Below are positions 1-9,400 of a stretch of DNA of 64,000 bases, piece by piece. Each line of letters opens with the position of its first letter. Position 1 is the stretch's first letter. Below the pieces are notes generated by a model. It did no database searches and was not told the origin of the DNA. It worked only from the letters and a program-made list of their open reading frames with translations. This DNA comes from Frigoribacterium sp. PvP032. Lineage in GTDB: Bacteria > Actinomycetota > Actinomycetes > Actinomycetales > Microbacteriaceae. Location: contig NZ_JAFIBM010000001.1 in the NCBI RefSeq assembly GCF_017833035.1, positions 1,612,001 through 1,676,000 on the forward strand. Reading direction: 5' to 3'. A program made the translations under genes and the position numbers.

Positions 1-31
1 CGGCGACGGAGGCGGCGGTGACGACGGACAT
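1..31 (-). CDS. Partial gene, N-terminus only
   Basis: Only the first ten codons are in the window: an ATG at 29-31 read leftward, giving M-S-V-V-T-A-A-S-V-A, preceded by a good ribosome binding site (GAGGAG about 7 bases before the ATG). The alanine/valine-rich start could be a signal peptide or simply a flexible N-terminus; no function can be assigned. The gene is read in the same direction as hisN, about 345 bases downstream of it. Confidence 0.5.
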   Translation of the reverse strand, partial: MSVVTAASVA

Positions 32-260
32 GGTGGGCTCCTCTGCGAGACGGTCTGGTTGGCGGGGCCGCCGCGGCCCGTCGAGGTGACGACGGACCGC
101 GAGGCTCCTGGCACGCTCACCCGTCGTGGGACGGGACCCCTCCGGGGTGCGGCGACTGCCTGCGGCCAGTCAAGCCGAGAGGGTGTGTCGTCAGCGTCAA
201 CCGAAAGGACCGGTTCTCGTCCTGCGCCTACTCCGGGCGGATGAGGTCGTGCGTCGGCGT

Positions 261-317
261 CGAGTTGCCCCGAAGTGCTGCTCGCGGCCGGTCATGGCGA
301 CGTTTCGGGGCAACTCG
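261..317. terminator. 14-bp perfect inverted repeat, possible terminator or REP-like element
   Basis: CGAGTTGCCCCGAA at 261-274 is repeated in perfect inverted form at 304-317, with a 29-base loop. It lies 60-116 bases downstream of the hisN stop (minus strand) and is the only clear structure in the 345-base gene-free stretch 32-376. The long loop and the lack of a T-tract are unusual for a classical terminator; it may be a dispersed palindromic element. Confidence 0.45.
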
Positions 318-376
318 ATGCCCGGCGCGGGCGCGGGCGCGATCGTGCCCGCGCTCGTGGGCGCTCGTGCATGGGG

Positions 377-1291
377 TCAGGGGTGGGGGACGGACGCGGG
401 ATGCAGGCGGACGAATGCGAGGACGGCGTCGTGCAGCAGGCCGTTCGTCGCGAGTGCGCTGCCGTGCCACGGCCCTGGCTCGCCGTCGGTACTCGTGAAC
501 GTGCCGCCCGCCTCCTCGACGATCGGGATCAGCGCCGCCATGTCGTACGGCTCGAGGCCGAGCTCGCCCGCGACGTCGAGGGCTCCCTCGGCGACGAGGA
601 CGTACGACCAGAACTCTCCGTAGGCGCGCGTGCGCCAGACCTGGTCGGTCAGCGTGAGCAGCTGCTCGAGCCGGCCCGCCTCGCGCCAGTACTCGAGGCC
701 GTTGTAGCTCAGCGACGCGTCGGCGAGGTCGCGGACGCCCGAGACGCGCAGGGGAGCGGCACCGTGCTCGGACGAGAACGCCCCGCCGCCCGTGCTGGCC
801 CACCAGCGGCGGCCGAGGGCCGGAGCGCTGACGACGCCGAGCACGGGGACGCCGTCGACGACCAGCGAGATGAGGGTCGCCCAGACGGGGACGCCCCGGA
901 GGAAGTTCGCCGTCCCGTCGATCGGGTCGACGATCCACTGGCGGCGGGGGGCCGCGTGGGCGCGTGCGGTGCGGTCGCCAGCTGCGTCGTCCCCGGCTGC
1001 GTCGTCCCCGTACTCCTCGCCGTAGAAGGAGTCGCCGGGGCGCTCGGACTCCACTCCGGCGCGGATGGCCCGCTCGACGGCCTGGTCGGCGTCGGTGACG
1101 TGCGTGCGATCGGGCTTGAGCGACACGTGCAGGTCGGCGGAGCGGTAGCGCTCGGTGCTGATCGCGTCCGCCGCATCGGCGAGCGTGAGGGCGAGACGCA
1201 GGTCGGCGGCCCAGCGGGCGCCGTCGTCGGCCGTGGCGCCCGCCGAGCTCGTGTCGGCGTCGGACGAGGAGGCGCGGGTCGGGTCGGTCAC
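377..1291 (-). CDS. hisN: Inositol-monophosphatase-family phosphatase, probable histidinol-phosphatase
   Basis: This is a 304-residue Mg2+-dependent phosphatase of the inositol monophosphatase fold. Metal-site motifs are in order: G-E-E (about residues 91-93), D-P-I-D-G-T (122-127) and the C-terminal P-Y-D-M-A-A near residue 250. In actinobacteria this type (HisN) dephosphorylates L-histidinol phosphate in histidine synthesis, but inositol-phosphate or CysQ-like substrates cannot be excluded from sequence. The GTG at 1291 was chosen because TACGCT lies exactly 6 bases upstream, the leaderless pattern seen across this window; an in-frame ATG at 1324 would add 11 residues. An acidic insertion after the G-E-E motif is an exact tandem duplication (two GDDAA units). 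It lies downstream of aroA and rsgA on the same strand but is separated from rsgA by a repeat block. Confidence 0.8.
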   Translation of the reverse strand: MTDPTRASSSDADTSSAGATADDGARWAADLRLALTLADAADAISTERYRSADLHVSLKPDRTHVTDADQAVERAIRAGVESERPGDSFYGEEYGDDAAGDDAAGDRTARAHAAPRRQWIVDPIDGTANFLRGVPVWATLISLVVDGVPVLGVVSAPALGRRWWASTGGGAFSSEHGAAPLRVSGVRDLADASLSYNGLEYWREAGRLEQLLTLTDQVWRTRAYGEFWSYVLVAEGALDVAGELGLEPYDMAALIPIVEEAGGTFTSTDGEPGPWHGSALATNGLLHDAVLAFVRLHPASVPHP

Positions 1292-1384
1292 GCTGCCAGC
1301 GTACCGAGCGCGCCCGGCAGGCACCGCGCCTCCTCGTGTCTGGGTCGCCCGTCGGTCACTTCTCGGGGGCGTGCATCACAAAGC

Positions 1385-1460
1385 GAGAGTGATCCTGCTT
1401 CCTGCGCCCCGCCTCCCGCGTGAATCGGTTCGGCCGCCTGCAGATCACTCTCAAATTTGA
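1385..1460. repeat. Inverted repeats upstream of hisN
   Basis: GAGAGTGATC at 1385-1394 recurs inverted at 1443-1452, and the second arm runs into the palindrome CTCAAATTTGAG at about 1449-1460. Together with the adjacent 73-bp repeat pair these fill the gene-free stretch between hisN and rsgA (1292-1703). No ORF here has convincing coding character. Function unknown; the position upstream of hisN would allow a regulatory role. Confidence 0.45.
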
Positions 1461-1475
1461 GAAAGCAGCCCGCAC

Positions 1476-1651
1476 ATGCCGACCAGGAGGCCACTTAGGT
1501 TGCTGTAAAACCCGGAAATCCGGTTCTTGCAGGGCGCGCGGTCGGCATTTGCGGTGTGGCCGGGGACGGCTGACACATATGCCGACCGGGAGTCGGCACG
1601 GGCTGCTGCAGAACAGGGAAATCCGGTTGTTGCAGGGTGCGCGGTCGGCAT
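1476..1651. repeat. Pair of 73-bp imperfect direct repeats with inverted ends
   Basis: Unit 1 (1476-1548) and unit 2 (1579-1651) are both exactly 73 bases and match at about 59 of 73 positions by hand alignment. Each starts with ATGCCGACC and ends with its inverted complement GGTCGGCAT, and each carries an internal GGAAATCCGGTT flanked by CTG(T/C)A...TTGCAG arms that can fold. Units are 103 bases apart start to start. The architecture (short, inverted ends, internal hairpin, no ORF) resembles a REP/MITE-type element, but no transposase signature is visible. Confidence 0.6.
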
Positions 1652-1703
1652 TTGCGGTACCGACCCACCGGCGACCGCGACCGCACCGGCGGCGGCGGGT
1701 CGG

Positions 1704-2849
1704 CTAGCGCGACGGCGGAGGCGGCGGCTGCTCGTCCGAGCGGGCGTCCTCGTCGCGGGCGGCCTGCTCGCGGCCGCTGACGCCGCCCTTCGAGGCGAGC
1801 AGCGTCTGCAGCGAGGCGAGCCGCTCACGGCCGACGTCGCCGAGCTCGCCGGCCTCGACTCGGTCGACGATCTCCCAGTCGTGCGCCTCGGCCAGCGGGA
1901 TCCCGTCGCGCGAGGGCTTCTCGGAGGGGTGGGCGTGCCGCGCGAACGACCGGAGGATGTTCTCCGGGTCGACGTGCCCGAGCCCGAACGATCGGACGCC
2001 GGGCGTGTCGACGATCCAGCCGCCGCTCGGCACCTTGAACGAGACGGTCGACGACGACGTGTGCCGCCCGCGCCCGGTCACCGCGTTGACGACGCCGACC
2101 TCGCGCTGCGACCCGGTCAGGGCGTTGACGAGCGTCGACTTTCCGACGCCCGAGTGGCCTACCGTCACCGTCACGTGCCCGTCGAGCAGCTCGCGCAGCT
2201 CGTCGAGCACCGGCGACGGCGAGCCGTCGGGCAGGGGGTCGAACGACGTGGAGGTGGTCGTCACGATCCGCAGGTCGAGGCACGAGAAGTGGGCCGCGAA
2301 CGGTGCGGGGTCGGCGAGGTCGGTCTTCGTGATGCAGAGGATCGGCTCGACCCCCGCGTCGAAGGCGGCGACCATGTAGCGGTCGACGAGCCGGGGGCGC
2401 GGCTCGGGGTCGGCCGCGGCGACGACGATCAGCATCTGGTCGGCGTTGGCCACGATGACGCGCTCCACGGCGTCGCTGTCGTCGGCACTGCGGCGCAGCA
2501 GCGTCGTCCGTTCCTGCACCTTGACGATGCGGGCGAGCGAGCCCTCCGCGCCGCTCGTGTCGCCGACGACGCCCACGCGGTCGCCGGTGACGACGCTCTT
2601 CTTGCCGAGCTCGCGGGCACGCGCGGTCGTGATCTCACGCTCGTCGGGGGTGCCGGCGTCCATCAGCACGCCGTAGCGGCCGCGGTCGACGGTCCAGACC
2701 ACCCCCTCCTCGGCGTTCGCGTACGCGGGCCGCTGCTTGGTGCGCGGCCGGTTGGCCTTCGGGTTCGGGCGCTGCCGCACCGAGCTCTCGTCGTACTGGC
2801 CCCAGGCCTCGTCGTCTGCGGCGTCGTCGCCGTCGCTCCACCAGCTCAC
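1704..2849 (-). CDS. rsgA: Ribosome small-subunit-dependent GTPase RsgA
   Basis: This 381-residue protein is a circularly permuted GTPase that acts in 30S subunit maturation. The G motifs appear in the permuted order typical of the family: G4 TKTD (174-177), then the P-loop GHSGVGKST (231-239), then G3 DTPG (281-284), after an N-terminal OB-like region (about residues 45-120). The usual C-terminal zinc-knuckle cysteines (C-x-C/H) are missing: the region after residue 300 has histidines (HAHPSEK) but no cysteine. The extreme C-terminus is a Q/P-rich tail. It starts 7 bases after aroA ends, so the two are very likely co-transcribed. Confidence 0.9.
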   Translation of the reverse strand: MSWWSDGDDAADDEAWGQYDESSVRQRPNPKANRPRTKQRPAYANAEEGVVWTVDRGRYGVLMDAGTPDEREITTARARELGKKSVVTGDRVGVVGDTSGAEGSLARIVKVQERTTLLRRSADDSDAVERVIVANADQMLIVVAAADPEPRPRLVDRYMVAAFDAGVEPILCITKTDLADPAPFAAHFSCLDLRIVTTTSTSFDPLPDGSPSPVLDELRELLDGHVTVTVGHSGVGKSTLVNALTGSQREVGVVNAVTGRGRHTSSSTVSFKVPSGGWIVDTPGVRSFGLGHVDPENILRSFARHAHPSEKPSRDGIPLAEAHDWEIVDRVEAGELGDVGRERLASLQTLLASKGGVSGREQAARDEDARSDEQPPPPPSR

Positions 2850-2856
2850 CGGGGGC

Positions 2857-4275
2857 CTACAGGAACCCGAGCAGGTCGATGTCGGCCGGGCGCTCGACGA
2901 CGCGGCGGCCGAGCAGGTCGTCCCACAGGTCGACGAACTGCGGCAGCGTCTTCGAGACGACGCGGACGTCGTCCAGCTCGACGCCGTCGACGGCGAGGCC
3001 GATGATCGCCGCGGCGTGGGCCATGCGGTGGTCGCCGTAGGTGCGCCACTGGCCGGCGTGCAGCGGCGACGGCTCGACGCGGAGGCCGTCGTCGAGCTCG
3101 GTGACGAGGCCGCCGAGGGCCGAGATCTCGCTGGCGAGGGCCGCGAGGCGGTCGGTCTCGTGCCCGCGCAGGTGCCCGATGCCCGTGATGGTGCTCGGGC
3201 CGGAGGCGAGGGCGGCCAGGGCGACGAGGGCCGGGGCGAGCTCGCCGCCGCGGGACAGGTCGACGTCGACGCCGGGCAGCGACCCGCCGCCGACGAGGCC
3301 GTCGCCGCCGTCGACGGTCAGCACGCCGTCGACCAGCGAGACGGTGGCGCCCCAGAGCGGCAGCAGCTCGATCAGGTCGGCCCCGACCTGCGTCGTCTCG
3401 GCCGGCCAGCGCGAGATCGAGACGGTGCCGCCGGCCACCAGGGCCGCGACGAGGAAGGGGGCCGCGTTCGAGAGGTCGGGCTCGATGGTCAGCTCGCGCC
3501 CGGCGATCGCCGTGGGCGGCACCTCCCAGACGCCGGGCTCAGGGGTCGCGACGGCCACGCCGCGCTGGGCGAGCGCGTCGATCGTCATCTCGATGTGCGG
3601 CGTGCTCGGCAGCACCTCGCCCGTGTGGCGGAGCGTCAGCCCCTGCGAGAACCGCGGCGCCGACAGCAGCAGGCCGGACACGAACTGGCTGGAGGCGGAC
3701 GCGTCGATCTCGACCTCGCCTCCCTCGACCTCGCCCGTGCCGTACAGGCTGAACGGCAGCGAGCCGCGGCCGTCGTCCGACACGTCGACGCCGAGGGCCC
3801 GCAGGGAGTCGAGGGTCGCGCGCATCGGGCGACGTCGAGCGGCCTCGTCGCCGTCGAAGGTGATGGGGCCGAGGGCCAGTGCCGCGACCGGCGGCAGGAA
3901 CCGCATGACGGTGCCCGCGAGACCGCAGTCGACCGTCGCGCCGCCCGTGAGCTCGCCGGGCGTGACGACGAGGTCGGGGCCGAACGGCTCGCCCGACTCG
4001 AGCTCGTCGATCGTCGTGCCGAGTGCCCGCAGTGCGTCGATCATCAAGGAGGTGTCGCGCGAGTGCAGGGGAGCCCGCAGCGTCGAGGGGGAGTCGGCCA
4101 GGGCCGAGAGCACCAGCTCGCGGTTCGTCAGCGACTTCGACCCCGGCAGCGACAAGGAGGCGCGGAGGGGGCCCGCGGCGCGCGGCGCGACCCAGCGCCC
4201 GTCGTCGACCGTGGGCGGAACGCCGCCGTCGTCGTAGGGAGAGAACTCGGGCCCGGAATACCTGTACACCTGCAT
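2857..4275 (-). CDS. aroA: 3-phosphoshikimate 1-carboxyvinyltransferase (EPSP synthase)
   Basis: This 472-residue protein catalyses the sixth step of the shikimate pathway, joining phosphoenolpyruvate to shikimate-3-phosphate. The N-terminal signature PGSKSLTNR (44-52), with the substrate-binding Lys-Ser pair, AGTVMRF and the [10 protein letters not shown] segment are all present, and the length is slightly above the usual 430-450 because of an N-terminal extension of about 30 residues. It is divergent to the sigR-like gene; the start codon lies inside the proposed GGAAT-N18-GTT sigma promoter of that gene. It leads a minus-strand run with rsgA. The aroA-sigR-rsrA neighbourhood is common in actinobacteria. 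Confidence 0.95.
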   Translation of the reverse strand: MQVYRYSGPEFSPYDDGGVPPTVDDGRWVAPRAAGPLRASLSLPGSKSLTNRELVLSALADSPSTLRAPLHSRDTSLMIDALRALGTTIDELESGEPFGPDLVVTPGELTGGATVDCGLAGTVMRFLPPVAALALGPITFDGDEAARRRPMRATLDSLRALGVDVSDDGRGSLPFSLYGTGEVEGGEVEIDASASSQFVSGLLLSAPRFSQGLTLRHTGEVLPSTPHIEMTIDALAQRGVAVATPEPGVWEVPPTAIAGRELTIEPDLSNAAPFLVAALVAGGTVSISRWPAETTQVGADLIELLPLWGATVSLVDGVLTVDGGDGLVGGGSLPGVDVDLSRGGELAPALVALAALASGPSTITGIGHLRGHETDRLAALASEISALGGLVTELDDGLRVEPSPLHAGQWRTYGDHRMAHAAAIIGLAVDGVELDDVRVVSKTLPQFVDLWDDLLGRRVVERPADIDLLGFL

Positions 4276-4280
4276 CGGTT
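4255..4280 (+). promoter_or_regulatory. SigR/SigH-type autoregulatory promoter
   Basis: GGAAT (4255-4259) and GTT (4278-4280) are separated by exactly 18 bases, the published consensus of SigR (Streptomyces) and SigH (Mycobacterium) thiol-stress promoters. It reads toward the sigma gene and sits over the first codons of aroA. A transcript from here would start near 4287 and include an in-frame ATG at 4291 that would give a 27-residue longer sigma protein. Confidence 0.65.
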
Positions 4281-4357
4281 CACCAGGGTAATGCAGCGAC
4301 GACCTGGAGGACGCGTGCCCACAGCACTTGCACCGAGGCGGATCACCGTGGCCGAAC

Positions 4358-4363
4358 TAGAAT
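4358..4363 (+). promoter_or_regulatory. Putative housekeeping -10 for the short sigma isoform
   Basis: TAGAAT lies 8 bases before the ATG at 4372 and fits an actinobacterial -10. A TTGCAC at 4328-4333 is too far away (24-base spacer) to be a normal -35, so only the -10 is supported. If active it would give an almost leaderless transcript for the 244-residue form. Confidence 0.4.
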
Positions 4364-4371
4364 CGGCCGTG

Positions 4372-5106
4372 ATGATCACCCCCGAGGGCGACGAGCCCAC
4401 CCCCGCGACCAGCGCGACCGCACCCGACCCCGTCGAGGCGGGCGACGGCGACGCCGTCGCCGCAGCGACAGTCGAGGCGATCGAGGCCGTCGAGACCTCG
4501 GACGAGGGCGAACCGGATCTGCGCGGCCTCTTCGAGGAGCAGGCCCTGCCGTTCATGGACCAGCTCTACGCGGCGGCCATGCGCATGACGCGCAACCCGG
4601 CCGACGCCTCCGACCTCGTGCAGGAGACGTTCGTCAAGGCGTTCGCCGCGTTCCGGCAGTTCCAGCAGGGCACCAACCTCAAGGCCTGGCTGTACCGGAT
4701 CCAGACCAACACGTTCATCAACACGTACCGCAAGAAGCAGCGCGACCCCTACCAGGGCACCATCGACGAGCTCGAGGACTGGCAGATGGGCGGTGCCGAG
4801 TCGGCGACCCGCACCTCCGGCTCCACCCGCTCGGCCGAGGCCGAGGCGATCGACCACCTGCCGGACAGCGCCGTCAAGGACGCGCTGCAGAAGGTGCCGG
4901 AGGACTTCCGCATGGCGGTCTACTTCGCCGACGTCGAGGGGTTCTCGTACCAGGAGATCGCCGACATCATGAAGACGCCCGTGGGCACGGTGATGAGCCG
5001 CCTGCACCGCGGCCGCCGACTGCTGCGGGGACTACTCGCCGACTACGCCCGCGACCGAGGGATCGCGGTGCCGGCCGGCACGACATCGAAGGGCAGCACC
5101 AAATGA
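4372..5106 (+). CDS. sigR: ECF RNA polymerase sigma factor, SigR/SigH type
   Basis: The protein has 244 residues from the ATG at 4372. It has an acidic, low-complexity N-terminus (1-50), sigma region 2 (about 55-125, with [11 protein letters not shown] and the [12 protein letters not shown] segment) and region 4 (about 172-222, with [10 protein letters not shown] and [13 protein letters not shown]). This combination, followed at once by a small Cys/His anti-sigma gene, identifies the SigR/SigH/SigE branch that controls the thiol-oxidative and heat stress regulon. An in-frame ATG at 4291 and a GTG at 4369 are alternative starts; the upstream one lies just after the proposed autoregulatory promoter. 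Its last codon overlaps the next gene (ATGA). Confidence 0.9.
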   Translation: MITPEGDEPTPATSATAPDPVEAGDGDAVAAATVEAIEAVETSDEGEPDLRGLFEEQALPFMDQLYAAAMRMTRNPADASDLVQETFVKAFAAFRQFQQGTNLKAWLYRIQTNTFINTYRKKQRDPYQGTIDELEDWQMGGAESATRTSGSTRSAEAEAIDHLPDSAVKDALQKVPEDFRMAVYFADVEGFSYQEIADIMKTPVGTVMSRLHRGRRLLRGLLADYARDRGIAVPAGTTSKGSTK

Positions 5107-5345
5107 CCGACTGCGGTTGCGACAAGGCGAAGGCCGAGCTCGAGGAGTTCCTGCACGACGAGCTCTGCCGTGAGGACGCCGCCGACATCCGGGAGCACAT
5201 GGCCACCTGTGCCGACTGCTCCGGCGAGCACAAGGTCGGCATCGTGCTGACGGAGGCGGTGCAGCGCGCCTGCAAGGAGACGGCCCCCGAAGACCTGCGC
5301 TCGACCGTGCTCGCGCGGATCCGCGACCTGCAGGCCTCGCACTAG
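5103..5345 (+). CDS. rsrA: Zinc-binding anti-sigma factor, RsrA type
   Basis: This 80-residue protein of the ZAS family would bind and silence the adjacent sigma factor and release it on disulfide stress. The family signature H-x3-C-x2-C is at H32-M-A-T-C36-A-D-C39; further cysteines are at 4, 6 and 22, candidates for the redox-sensing set. Its ATG overlaps the sigma stop by 4 bases, so the pair is translationally coupled. Length and motif order match RsrA/RshA; no membrane segment is present, so it is a cytosolic anti-sigma. Confidence 0.9.
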   Translation: MTDCGCDKAKAELEEFLHDELCREDAADIREHMATCADCSGEHKVGIVLTEAVQRACKETAPEDLRSTVLARIRDLQASH

Positions 5346-5382
5346 CCCGCAGAGCCCGTTCGGCGCCTGGGGAGCTGGCCCG

Positions 5383-5826
5383 TCAGCTCAGCGTCGCGTC
5401 CTCGCGACGTGCCGCGTGCGCGACGACGTCGTCCCAGAGCAGCTGCAAGGAGGGGTCGCCCGCGTCGCCCGTGCGCTGCACGACCTTCGACACGGCCGGG
5501 ACGCAGAGCATGAAGTCGGGCTCGCCGACGACCAGCACGAGCGGGTCGTTGCCGGTGCCGGAGCAGAGCCGGCCGCCGTACTCGCGGCGCACAGTCTCGA
5601 AGAAGTAACAGGCGGCGCCGAGCGAGACCGCGTCGGGCACCCCATCGGCGTCCACGTCGCCGCGGTGGCGGGCGATGACGGCGTCGAGCGTGCCGACGGA
5701 GCCCGGGCTGAAGTCGAGCGAGGCCGCGTCGTCGCGGTGCCCGCCCTTCGCGACCGACTTGACGAAGCGGGACGCCTCGTCGGCGACGTGCTGTTCGGGT
5801 GTCGAGTTCCGTGTGAAGAGACCCAT
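5383..5826 (-). CDS. Conserved hypothetical protein
   Basis: This 147-residue soluble protein is not recognised with confidence. The middle (about 50-105) has a globular alpha/beta look: an acidic D-V-D-A-D-G-V-P-D stretch, then S-L-G-A-A-C-Y-F-F-E-T-V-R-R-E-Y-G-G-R. The pattern vaguely recalls DUF3806-type proteins, but this is weak. There are no membrane segments or signal peptide. TAGGGT stands 8 bases before the ATG, so the gene may be leaderless. It converges on rsrA and is divergent to the GNAT gene. Confidence 0.7.
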   Translation of the reverse strand: MGLFTRNSTPEQHVADEASRFVKSVAKGGHRDDAASLDFSPGSVGTLDAVIARHRGDVDADGVPDAVSLGAACYFFETVRREYGGRLCSGTGNDPLVLVVGEPDFMLCVPAVSKVVQRTGDAGDPSLQLLWDDVVAHAARREDATLS

Positions 5827-5883
5827 GGTCGTCGACCCTATCGTCCGACGTCACGCGTCGTCGACCTGCGCTAGCGTCGTGGC

Positions 5884-6324
5884 ATGACCGCCACGGTGGA
5901 GCTCCTCGCCAGCCCGACGTCCGACGACCTCGACGACCTGGTGGCCCTCATCGGGCTGCTCGGCCACTCGCTCGACGCCGAGGTGCTCTCGGCCCGCCTG
6001 TCGCACCTCACCGCCGCCGCGGGGCACGAGACCTGGGTGGTGCGCGGCGACGACGGTCGCGTGGTCGCCGTCGCGGGCGCCCACGTGCGCTGGGCCTACA
6101 ACGCCGACGCGCCGACCGCGCAGCTGCTGCTGCTGGTCGTCGGGGAGGCGGCCCGACGAGACGGGACCGGCTCGCACCTCCTGCAGCACTTCGAGGAGTG
6201 GTCGCGCGGCCACGGCGCACGCACCCTCGAGGCCGTCTCGGCCGCCGCCACCGACTCGGCCCACCGCTTCTACCGCAAGCGCGGCTACCACGAGGCCGGC
6301 GTCCGCTACTCGAAGCTCGTCTGA
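5884..6324 (+). CDS. GNAT-family N-acetyltransferase
   Basis: This is a 146-residue single-domain acetyltransferase. The acetyl-CoA-binding motif A is about residues 78-105 (LLLLVVGEAARRDGTGSHLL), followed by the C-terminal SAHRFYRKRGYHEAG segment typical of motif B. The substrate is unknown; the small size and free-standing position fit a small-molecule or peptide acetyltransferase. TAGCGT (5872-5877) lies exactly 6 bases before the ATG, a leaderless promoter. It converges on kgd, separated by a very long hairpin. Confidence 0.85.
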   Translation: MTATVELLASPTSDDLDDLVALIGLLGHSLDAEVLSARLSHLTAAAGHETWVVRGDDGRVVAVAGAHVRWAYNADAPTAQLLLLVVGEAARRDGTGSHLLQHFEEWSRGHGARTLEAVSAAATDSAHRFYRKRGYHEAGVRYSKLV

Positions 6325-6362
6325 CCCGCGCGGACGCCGTTCGCGCAACAACACGGACACGG

Positions 6363-6426
6363 AAGCGACGCGAGAGCGACGAACCGACGTGATGTTCCAC
6401 GTCGGTTCGTCGCTCTCGCGTCGCTT
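6363..6426. terminator. 29-bp perfect hairpin between converging genes
   Basis: A 29-base arm at 6363-6391 (starting AAGCGACGCGAGAGCG) is repeated in exact inverted form at 6398-6426 with a 6-base loop. It stands between the 3' ends of the GNAT gene and kgd, so it can serve as a bidirectional terminator. There is no T-tract on either side, and the perfect arm is much longer than needed. Confidence 0.75.
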
Positions 6427-6464
6427 TCCCAGTCGGGCAGCGGGCCCGCCTGGCCAGCCGGGCG

Positions 6465-9400
6465 CTACAGCGTGAGCGCCGCCGCGATCAGCTCGGCCTG
6501 CTGCGCCGCGCTCGCCTTGGTCGAGCCCGCAGCCGGCGAGGCCGACGCAGGACGCGAGGCGACCGTGATCCGGCGGTCGAGGTGCTTCTGCAGCTCGAGC
6601 ACGACGAACGGCCAGGCGCCCTGGTTCTCCGGCTCCTCCTGGGCCCAGACGATCTCGGCCGAGGGGTAGCGCGACAGCACCTCGCGGATGCGCTCGAGCG
6701 GCAGCGGGTAGAGCTGCTCGAGGCGGACGAGCGCGATGTCGTCCTGCACGCCGCGCTTGTCGAGCTCGGCCGAGAGGTCGTAGTGGATCTTGCCGGAGTG
6801 CAGCACGATCCGCTTCGTCGCCGACGGGTCCTGGACGCGGGTGCAGTCGAGCACCGGCTCGAACCGGCCGCTCGTGAACGCGTCGACACCGCTCGTCGCG
6901 CCCCGGAGGCGCAGCATCGCCTTGGGCGTGAACACCACCAGCGGTCGGCGGGGGCGCGCGTACGCCTGGCGGCGCAGCAGGTGGAAGTAGGAGGCGGGGG
7001 TCGAGGGGCGCGCGATGGTCATGTTGTCCTCCGCGCACATCTGGAGGAACCGCTCCATGCGGGCCGACGAGTGGTCGGGCCCCTGGCCCTCGTAGCCGTG
7101 CGGCAGCAGCAGGACGACGCTCGAGCGCTGTCCCCACTTCTGCTCGGCGCTCGAGATGAACTCGTCGATGATGGTCTGCGCGCCGTTGCTGAAGTCGCCG
7201 AACTGCGCCTCCCACATCACGAGCGCGTCGGCCCGCTCGACCGAGTAGCCGTACTCGAAGCCCATCGCCGCGTACTCGCTCAGCAGCGAGTCGTAGATCC
7301 AGAGGTTCGCCTGGTCGTCGGTGATGTTCTGCAGCGGCAGCCACTCCTGGCCGTTCTCCCGGTCGTGCAGCACCGAGTGGCGCTGCACGAAGGTGCCGCG
7401 GCGGCTGTCCTGGCCGGCGAGGCGCACCGGCGTGCCCTCGGTGAGGACCGAGCCCATGGCGAGCAGCTCGGCGAAGGCCCAGTCGATGCCGCCGTTGCGG
7501 CTCATGTCGACGCGCTTCTTGAGCAGCTGCGAGAGCTTGGGGTGCACGGAGAAGCCCTCCGGCGGGTTGTCGTGCGCGTCGCCGATCGCGTGGATCAGGT
7601 CGAGCTCGACGCCGGTGCTCTCGGGCTCGCCCGAGGTGTCGTCCCGCTGCGACCTCGGCCGCTCGAGGTCGTCGACGTCCCCGCCGTCGTCGGTGATGAC
7701 GGGCATCGAGCCGGTCTGCGCCGCGTGCGTCTCCTGGAAGGCGCGCTCGAGGCGGTCCTGGAAGTCGCGGTGCGCGCCGTCGTACTCCTCCTGCGTGATG
7801 TCGCCGCGGCCGACGAGGGCCTCGGTGTAGAGGGTGCGGACGCTGCGCTTGGCCTCGATCAGGTTGTACATCAACGGCTGGGTCATCGAGGGGTCGTCGC
7901 CCTCGTTGTGCCCGCGGCGGCGGTAGCAGATCAGGTCGACGACGACGTCGCGCTTGAACTGCTGGCGGTACGAGAACGCCAGCTCGGCGACCCGGGCGAC
8001 GGCCTCGGGGTCGTCGCCGTTGACGTGGAACACCGGCGCCTGGATCGTCTTCGCGACGTCGGTCGAGTAGATCGACGACCGCGACTCGGACGGGGGAGTG
8101 GTGAAGCCGACCTGGTTGTTGATGACGACGTGGATCGTGCCGCCCACGCGGTAGCCGCGCAGCATCGACATCTGCAGCGTCTCGACCACGACGCCCTGGC
8201 CGGCCATGGCCGCGTCGCCGTGGATGAGGATCGGCAGGGTGCCGAAGACGCCCTTGGGCCCGCGATCCTGCTTGGCGCGGACGATGCCCTCGAGCACGCC
8301 GTCGCCGGCCTCGAGGTGCGACGGGTTCGCGGCGATGTAGACCGGGATCGTCTCGCCCGTGGCGCTCGTGAACTCGCCCTCGGTGCCCAGGTGGTACTTG
8401 ACGTCGCCGGAGCCCTGGACCGTGCGCGGGTCCTGCGTGCCCTCGAACTCGCGGAAGATCTGGCCGTACGTCTTGCCGGCGATGTTGGTGAGGACGTTGA
8501 GACGGCCACGGTGCGCCATCCCGATCGCCACCTCCTCGAGCTCTTCGCGGGCCGCCTGCTGGATGACGGTGTCGAGCAGGGCGATGGCGGACTCGCCGCC
8601 CTCGAGGCTGAAGCGCTTCTGGCCGACGTACTTGGTCTGCAGGAACGTCTCGAAGGCCTCGGCCTCGTTGAGCTTCGCGAGGATGCGCATCTGCTCGTCG
8701 TGCGACGGCTTCACGTAGGGCACCTCGACGTGCTGCTGCACCCAGGCGCGCTGCGCGGGGTCCTGGATGTGCATGTACTCGACGCCGATGGTGCGGCAGT
8801 ACGAGTCGCGGAGGATGCCGAGGATGTCGCGCAGCAGGGCCGAGGTGTGGCCGCCGAGGCCGCCCGTGACGAACTCGCGGTCGAGATCCCAGAAGGTGAG
8901 GCCGTGGCTCTCGATCGCGAGGTCGGGGTGGCTGCGCTGGCGGTACTGCAGCGGGTCGATGTCGGCCATCAGGTGGCCGCGGACCCGGTAGCTGTTGATC
9001 AGCTCCTGCACCCGGGCCGTCTTGCCCACGCGCTCGGCGAGGTTGACGTTGATGTCGGGGTTCCAGCGGATGGGCTCGTAGGGGATGCGGAGCGCCGCGA
9101 AGATCTGCTCGTAGAAGCCGCGCTGCCCGATCAGCAGCTCGTTGACCTTCTTGAGGAACTCGCCCGACCCGGCGCCCTGGATGACGCGGTGGTCGTAGGT
9201 GCTCGTGAGCGTGACCGTCTTGCCGATGCCCAGCTCGACGAGCGTCTTCGACGAGGTGCCCTGGAACTCGGCGGGGTAGTCGAGCGCGCCGGCGCCGATG
9301 ATCGAGCCCGCGCCCTTCATCAGGCGCGGCACGCTGTGGACCGTGCCGATGCCGCCCGGGTTCGTCAGCGAGATCGTGTTGCCCTGGAAGTCGGCCGCGG

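Noticed and set aside
3000-4000. Phage or transposase genes near the repeats
   Set aside because: No integrase, transposase or target-site duplication was recognised anywhere in the window.
2737-4371. Long plus-strand frame running into the sigma factor
   Set aside because: It is antisense to aroA; Arg/Gly/Ala-rich translation without family motifs. The sigma protein proper begins at 4372 (or 4291).
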